Shown here piece after piece: positions 60,755 through 64,000 of a DNA stretch of 64,000 bases. Under the pieces are notes generated by a model. That model worked only from the letters and a program-made list of their open reading frames with translations, was not told the origin of the DNA and searched no databases. The translations under genes and the position numbers were made by a program. The DNA comes from Arthrobacter sp. ERGS1:01 (GTDB lineage: Bacteria; Actinomycetota; Actinomycetes; Actinomycetales; Micrococcaceae): positions 1-64,000 of the forward strand of contig NZ_CP012477.1 in the NCBI RefSeq assembly GCF_001281315.1, written 5' to 3'. Numbering within the stretch: position 1 is the first letter of the stretch; each line of letters begins with the position of its first letter.

Positions 60755-61810
60755 TCAAACGAGTCTGATGGACGAATTCCGGGGGATCAATTGCGGCACC
60801 AGGGCAATGTGCTCAGCTGCCTTGGCGGCGGTGCCGGAGTCGTAGATCCGCTCAAGGAGCAGCTGGACCGAGCGGTGCCCCACGCTCGACCTGAAGGGTG
60901 AGACCGAGGTGAGGGGGATCGAGGCGAACTCGGCGATGACGTCGTCGTAGCCGACGATCGAGACGTCCTGCGGAACCCTGATCCCCGCGTCCTGGAGCCA
61001 CGTCAATGCCCGCGTTGCCAGCTGGTCGTTGTGGATGAACAGGGCCGTGGCGCCGTCCGCAATGAGCCCGCGCAGCGCCTGCGCGGAATCGTCGGAGCCC
61101 TGCCGACCCTCGCTGATGACGCCCACCGACGTCAAGCCAAGGGCCGCAACTGTCTCCTCGTAACCGGTCTGGATCACGGTTGAATTGGGGCCCGTGATCA
61201 GGAGCGCGGCGATACTTGCGTGGCCCAAGTCGGCCAGGTGGCGAACCGCGACGGCGGCGCCGACCCGGTGCGAGGACGTGACCGAATCGAGCATGGCTGC
61301 CGGTCCCGTGGGGGACGCCGGCCGTTCCATGAGTACCGTCGGCACGGTGAGCGCGGCCAGCCACTGCTCCTGGGTCTCGGTGAGCTTGCCTGTCTCCTGG
61401 TTGGGGGTGGGGGCAATGACCAGCCCGTCGACGCCGTTGGCAACCAGCCGCTGCGCCTGCTGGAGCTCGGTGGCCTGGTTGTAGGCCGAAACGCCCAGGA
61501 CAAGGCGGGCCCCGGCCTCGATGCATGCGCGTTTGGCGCCGGAGATGATGCCGTCGTAGTAGTAGTCGCTGTGCGGGACCACCAGGCCCACAGTGGCCTG
61601 GCTGCGGGGTGCGGCGGCGGCCGGTTCTAGCGGGCAGGCCAGGCCGTGCTTGCGCAAAATCCTGCCCTGTACGGCAAGTTCCTCGATGTCGCGCCGCAGC
61701 GTCACGGCGGAAACGTTGAGCGCGCCGGCCAGCTCACGCACCTTTTGCGGGCCGCCGGTGCGGACCAATTCGAGGATGGCCGCACGCCGCTCCGCCACGC
61801 TTCTGCTCAT
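60755..61810 (-). CDS. DeoR-type HTH / LacI-type sensor hybrid regulator
   Basis: This protein of about 351 residues combines a DeoR helix-turn-helix (RRAAILELVRTGGPQKVRELAG, then NVSAVTLRRDIEELAVQGRI) with a LacI/periplasmic-binding sensor (ATVGLVVPHSDYYYDGIISG, HNDQLATRALTWLQDAGIRVPQDVSIVGYDD, LTSVSPFRSSVG). It heads the polysaccharide operon on the same strand and probably represses it until a sugar from the lyase binds. ATG at 61810 is preferred over a TTG six bases upstream. Such hybrids are known in actinobacteria but are less common than plain LacI proteins. Confidence 0.88.
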   Translation of the reverse strand: MSRSVAERRAAILELVRTGGPQKVRELAGALNVSAVTLRRDIEELAVQGRILRKHGLACPLEPAAAAPRSQATVGLVVPHSDYYYDGIISGAKRACIEAGARLVLGVSAYNQATELQQAQRLVANGVDGLVIAPTPNQETGKLTETQEQWLAALTVPTVLMERPASPTGPAAMLDSVTSSHRVGAAVAVRHLADLGHASIAALLITGPNSTVIQTGYEETVAALGLTSVGVISEGRQGSDDSAQALRGLIADGATALFIHNDQLATRALTWLQDAGIRVPQDVSIVGYDDVIAEFASIPLTSVSPFRSSVGHRSVQLLLERIYDSGTAAKAAEHIALVPQLIPRNSSIRLV

Positions 61811-61860
61811 GTTCAAAGTTCCTTTGCCGCAGGGGGACCGCCGTTGCTGTCCATAAACAT

Positions 61861-61872
61861 GATCATATGATC
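61861..61872. promoter_or_regulatory. Perfect palindrome between the regulator and lutA
   Basis: GATCATATGATC is a 12-bp perfect palindrome in the divergent gap, 51 bases before the regulator and about 105 bases before lutA. It could be an operator for either side. Confidence 0.35.
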
Positions 61873-61976
61873 GTTTGCCGGATAATGTGGCTGTTTATGG
61901 CCCATTTTTACGAGCGGAAAGCGACTTAGGGTGTGGTCAGTCCACATCAAAAGTGATTTGCCCTACAGTGGGGTCT

Positions 61977-62774
61977 ATGAAAATTGCGCTCTTTGCCACG
62001 TGCATCGTGGATGCCATGTATCCACGCACGGCACGCGCCACGGTGGCCATCCTGGAACGGTTGGGACACGAGGTGGTCTTCCCCTCCGGACAGGCCTGCT
62101 GCGGGCAGATGCACGTCAATTCCGGCTACTTCAAAGAGGCCCTGCCGGTGGTGGCAAACCACGTGAAGGCGTTCGACACCGAGGACTACGACGTCGCCGT
62201 GGCACCCTCCGGATCCTGCGTCGCCAGCGTCAAGCACCAGCATGAGATGGTGGCCCGGCGCTGCGGTGACGCCGCGCTGGAAGCCCGGGCCGCCGTCGTC
62301 GGCGCCAAAACCTACGAACTCTCCCAACTCCTGACCGACGTCCTGGGCGTTACGGATGCCGCGGAGCAGCTGGGATCGCACTTCCCGCACAAGGTCACCT
62401 ACCACCCCAGCTGCCACGGCATGCGGCTGCTCAAACTGGGGGACCGGCAGCTGGACCTCCTCAAATCCGTGGGCGGCATCGAGATGGTGGAGCTGCCCGA
62501 GGCTGAGCAGTGCTGCGGCTTTGGCGGCACGTTCTCCATGAAGAACGCGGACGTTTCAAGCGCCATGATGGCTGACAAGGCCGCCAATATTTGCGGCACG
62601 GGCGCCGAACTGTGCGCGGGCGGCGACGCCAGCTGCCTCATGCACATTGGCGGCGGACTCTCCCGGCAGGGCAGCGGGGTGGGCACCATGCACTTTGCCG
62701 AGATCCTGGCCAGCACGCTCGAAAACCCGGCCACTGTCCCCGGTAACGTCCAACTGGCGGGGAGCAAACGATGA
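61977..62774 (+). CDS. lutA: LutA, lactate utilisation iron-sulfur protein
   Basis: This 265-residue cytosolic CCG-domain protein is one of three subunits of the LutABC complex, which oxidises L-lactate to pyruvate. Two cysteine-rich CCG motifs are seen, GQACCGQMHVNSGY and EQCCGFGGTFSMKN, with supporting HPSCHG and GGDASCLMHIGG. ATG at 61977 fits the family start (MKIALFATCIVDAMYP). Its stop overlaps the lutB start by four bases. Confidence 0.92.
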   Translation: MKIALFATCIVDAMYPRTARATVAILERLGHEVVFPSGQACCGQMHVNSGYFKEALPVVANHVKAFDTEDYDVAVAPSGSCVASVKHQHEMVARRCGDAALEARAAVVGAKTYELSQLLTDVLGVTDAAEQLGSHFPHKVTYHPSCHGMRLLKLGDRQLDLLKSVGGIEMVELPEAEQCCGFGGTFSMKNADVSSAMMADKAANICGTGAELCAGGDASCLMHIGGGLSRQGSGVGTMHFAEILASTLENPATVPGNVQLAGSKR

Positions 62775-64000
62775 GCAACACGTTCCTGGGCATGCCCACA
62801 CTGCCCGTTTTTGGCCACGGAAACCTGAACGCCACGGAGAAATTCCCGAAGGCCGCGCACCGCGAACTCGGCGATGCGCAGCTGCGCGCCAACCTGGGCC
62901 ACGCCACGCACACCATCCGCGACAAACGCTTGAAGGTGGTGGCCGAACTTCCCGACTGGGAGGACATGCGTGACGCCGGCAGCGCCATCAAGAACGCCAC
63001 GATGGCCCGGCTGCCCGCACTGTTGGAGCAGTTCGAGGCCAACTTCACGGCCCGCGGCGGGATCATCCACTGGGCCCGCGACGCGCAGGAAGCCAACGAG
63101 ATCGTCACCGGACTGATCCGGGCGACCGGCGAAACCGAGGTGGTCAAGGTCAAGTCCATGGCCACCCAGGAGATCGGCCTGAACGAATACCTTGAGGAAC
63201 AAGGGATCGCGGCCTTTGAAACGGACCTGGCCGAGCTCATCGTCCAGCTTGACCACGACAAGCCCAGCCACATCCTGGTCCCCGCGATCCACAAGAACCG
63301 CCGCCAGATCCGGGAGATCTTCCTGCGCGAGATGGCCGACGTGGACCCCGCCCTGACCGACGAACCCGCCCGGTTGGCCGAGGCCGCCCGCAAGCACCTG
63401 CGCAAGAAGTTCCTGACCGCCAAGGTGGCCGTCTCCGGCGCCAACTTTGGCCTGGCCGACACCGGCACGCTGACGGTGGTGGAATCCGAGGGCAACGGCC
63501 GCATGTGCCTGACCCTGCCGGAAACCCTCATCACGGTCATGGGCATTGAAAAACTGTTGCCGTCTTTTGCGGACCTGGAGGTGTTCATGCAACTTCTGCC
63601 GCGCTCGTCCACGGGCGAGCGGATGAACCCGTACACGTCCCTGTGGACCGGCGTGACCCCCGGCGACGGGCCGCAGAACGTGCACCTGGTGCTGCTGGAC
63701 AACGGCCGCAGCGCCGCCCTCGCGGACGAGATGGGCCGCACCGCACTGAACTGCATCCGCTGCAGCGCCTGCATGAACGTCTGCCCCGTCTACGAGCGCA
63801 CTGGCGGCCACGCCTACGGCTCCACCTACCCGGGCCCCATCGGCGCCATCCTGTCCCCGCTGCTGACGGGCATCAAGAGCGAGGAAAACAGTTCCCTGCC
63901 GTACGCCTCGTCGCTGTGCGGGGCCTGCTACGACGCCTGCCCCGTCAAGATCAACATCCCCGAAATCCTGGTGCACCTGCGCGGGGAGGACGTCGACTCC
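62771..64000 (+). CDS. lutB: LutB, lactate utilisation iron-sulfur protein (cut by the window edge)
   Basis: The first 410 residues are present. The LUD domain (about 60-310) carries HWARDAQEANEIV, KSMATQEIGLNEYLEEQGI and GANFGLADTGTLTVVESEGNGR. It is followed by two ferredoxin-like 4Fe-4S clusters, CIRCSACMNVCPVYE and CGACYDACPVKIN. The gene starts at an ATG overlapping lutA and continues beyond 64000; lutC should follow. Confidence 0.92.
   Translation, partial: MSNTFLGMPTLPVFGHGNLNATEKFPKAAHRELGDAQLRANLGHATHTIRDKRLKVVAELPDWEDMRDAGSAIKNATMARLPALLEQFEANFTARGGIIHWARDAQEANEIVTGLIRATGETEVVKVKSMATQEIGLNEYLEEQGIAAFETDLAELIVQLDHDKPSHILVPAIHKNRRQIREIFLREMADVDPALTDEPARLAEAARKHLRKKFLTAKVAVSGANFGLADTGTLTVVESEGNGRMCLTLPETLITVMGIEKLLPSFADLEVFMQLLPRSSTGERMNPYTSLWTGVTPGDGPQNVHLVLLDNGRSAALADEMGRTALNCIRCSACMNVCPVYERTGGHAYGSTYPGPIGAILSPLLTGIKSEENSSLPYASSLCGACYDACPVKINIPEILVHLRGEDVDS

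Overview
The window comes from a high-G+C actinobacterium. The 16S sequence, the boxA-type rRNA antitermination elements, the tRNA-free 16S-23S spacers and the gene content (excalibur-HNH lipoprotein, DUF3375/DUF4194/SMC-like operon, LutAB) suggest a member of the Micrococcaceae close to Arthrobacter. This assignment is by recognition, not by a tree.

Layout. 1-12.04 kb: two tandem rRNA operons in the same direction. The first enters part-way through its 16S-23S spacer (23S 514-3654, 5S 3979-4097); the second is complete (16S 6294-7830, 23S 8359-11503, 5S 11829-11947). The first 5S is followed by a terminator and an array of about 85-bp units, each carrying a terminator-like hairpin. 12.0-14.7 kb: a divergent LysR regulator facing an alkaline-phosphatase-fold hydrolase and an EamA permease, resembling the accessory genes of aminoethylphosphonate clusters. 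14.7-23.9 kb (minus strand): a TM0106-type nuclease/helicase, then JetA-JetB-JetC of a Wadjet/MksBEF-like SMC system with no JetD nuclease beside it.

24.4-42.0 kb: a lower-G+C island that I read as a D-peptide and D-amino-acid salvage locus. It has a dipeptide-type ABC importer with its lipoprotein, S12 serine peptidases, M19 dipeptidases, a PucR regulator, an M20 hydrolase, a GNAT acyltransferase and an N-succinylamino acid racemase. Import, hydrolysis and succinylation-racemisation-desuccinylation would together turn D-residues into L-amino acids. The island holds two diverged copies of an S12-M20-M19-M20-GNAT module. They carry M20 pseudogenes, an M19 copy with a nonsense codon fused to an M20 tail, and an orphan 5' fragment of the GNAT gene.

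42.2-53.8 kb: ordinary chromosomal genes: acylphosphatase, TIGR01777 epimerase, xylulokinase, LysG/LysE, an excalibur-HNH lipoprotein, a membrane protein, TelA, an adenosine/adenine deaminase, and a LysE exporter with its Lrp regulator. 53.9-61.8 kb (minus strand): a polysaccharide operon with a DeoR/LacI hybrid regulator, sugar ABC importer, 2-hydroxyacid dehydrogenase and Tat-exported PL8 lyase. 61.98-64 kb: lutA and the start of lutB.

Data quality. The first rRNA copy lacks 11 bases relative to the second within its first 755 bases, and telA, lysE and lrp each appear to lack one base in a C/G run. Residual single-base deletions in the assembly are likely.
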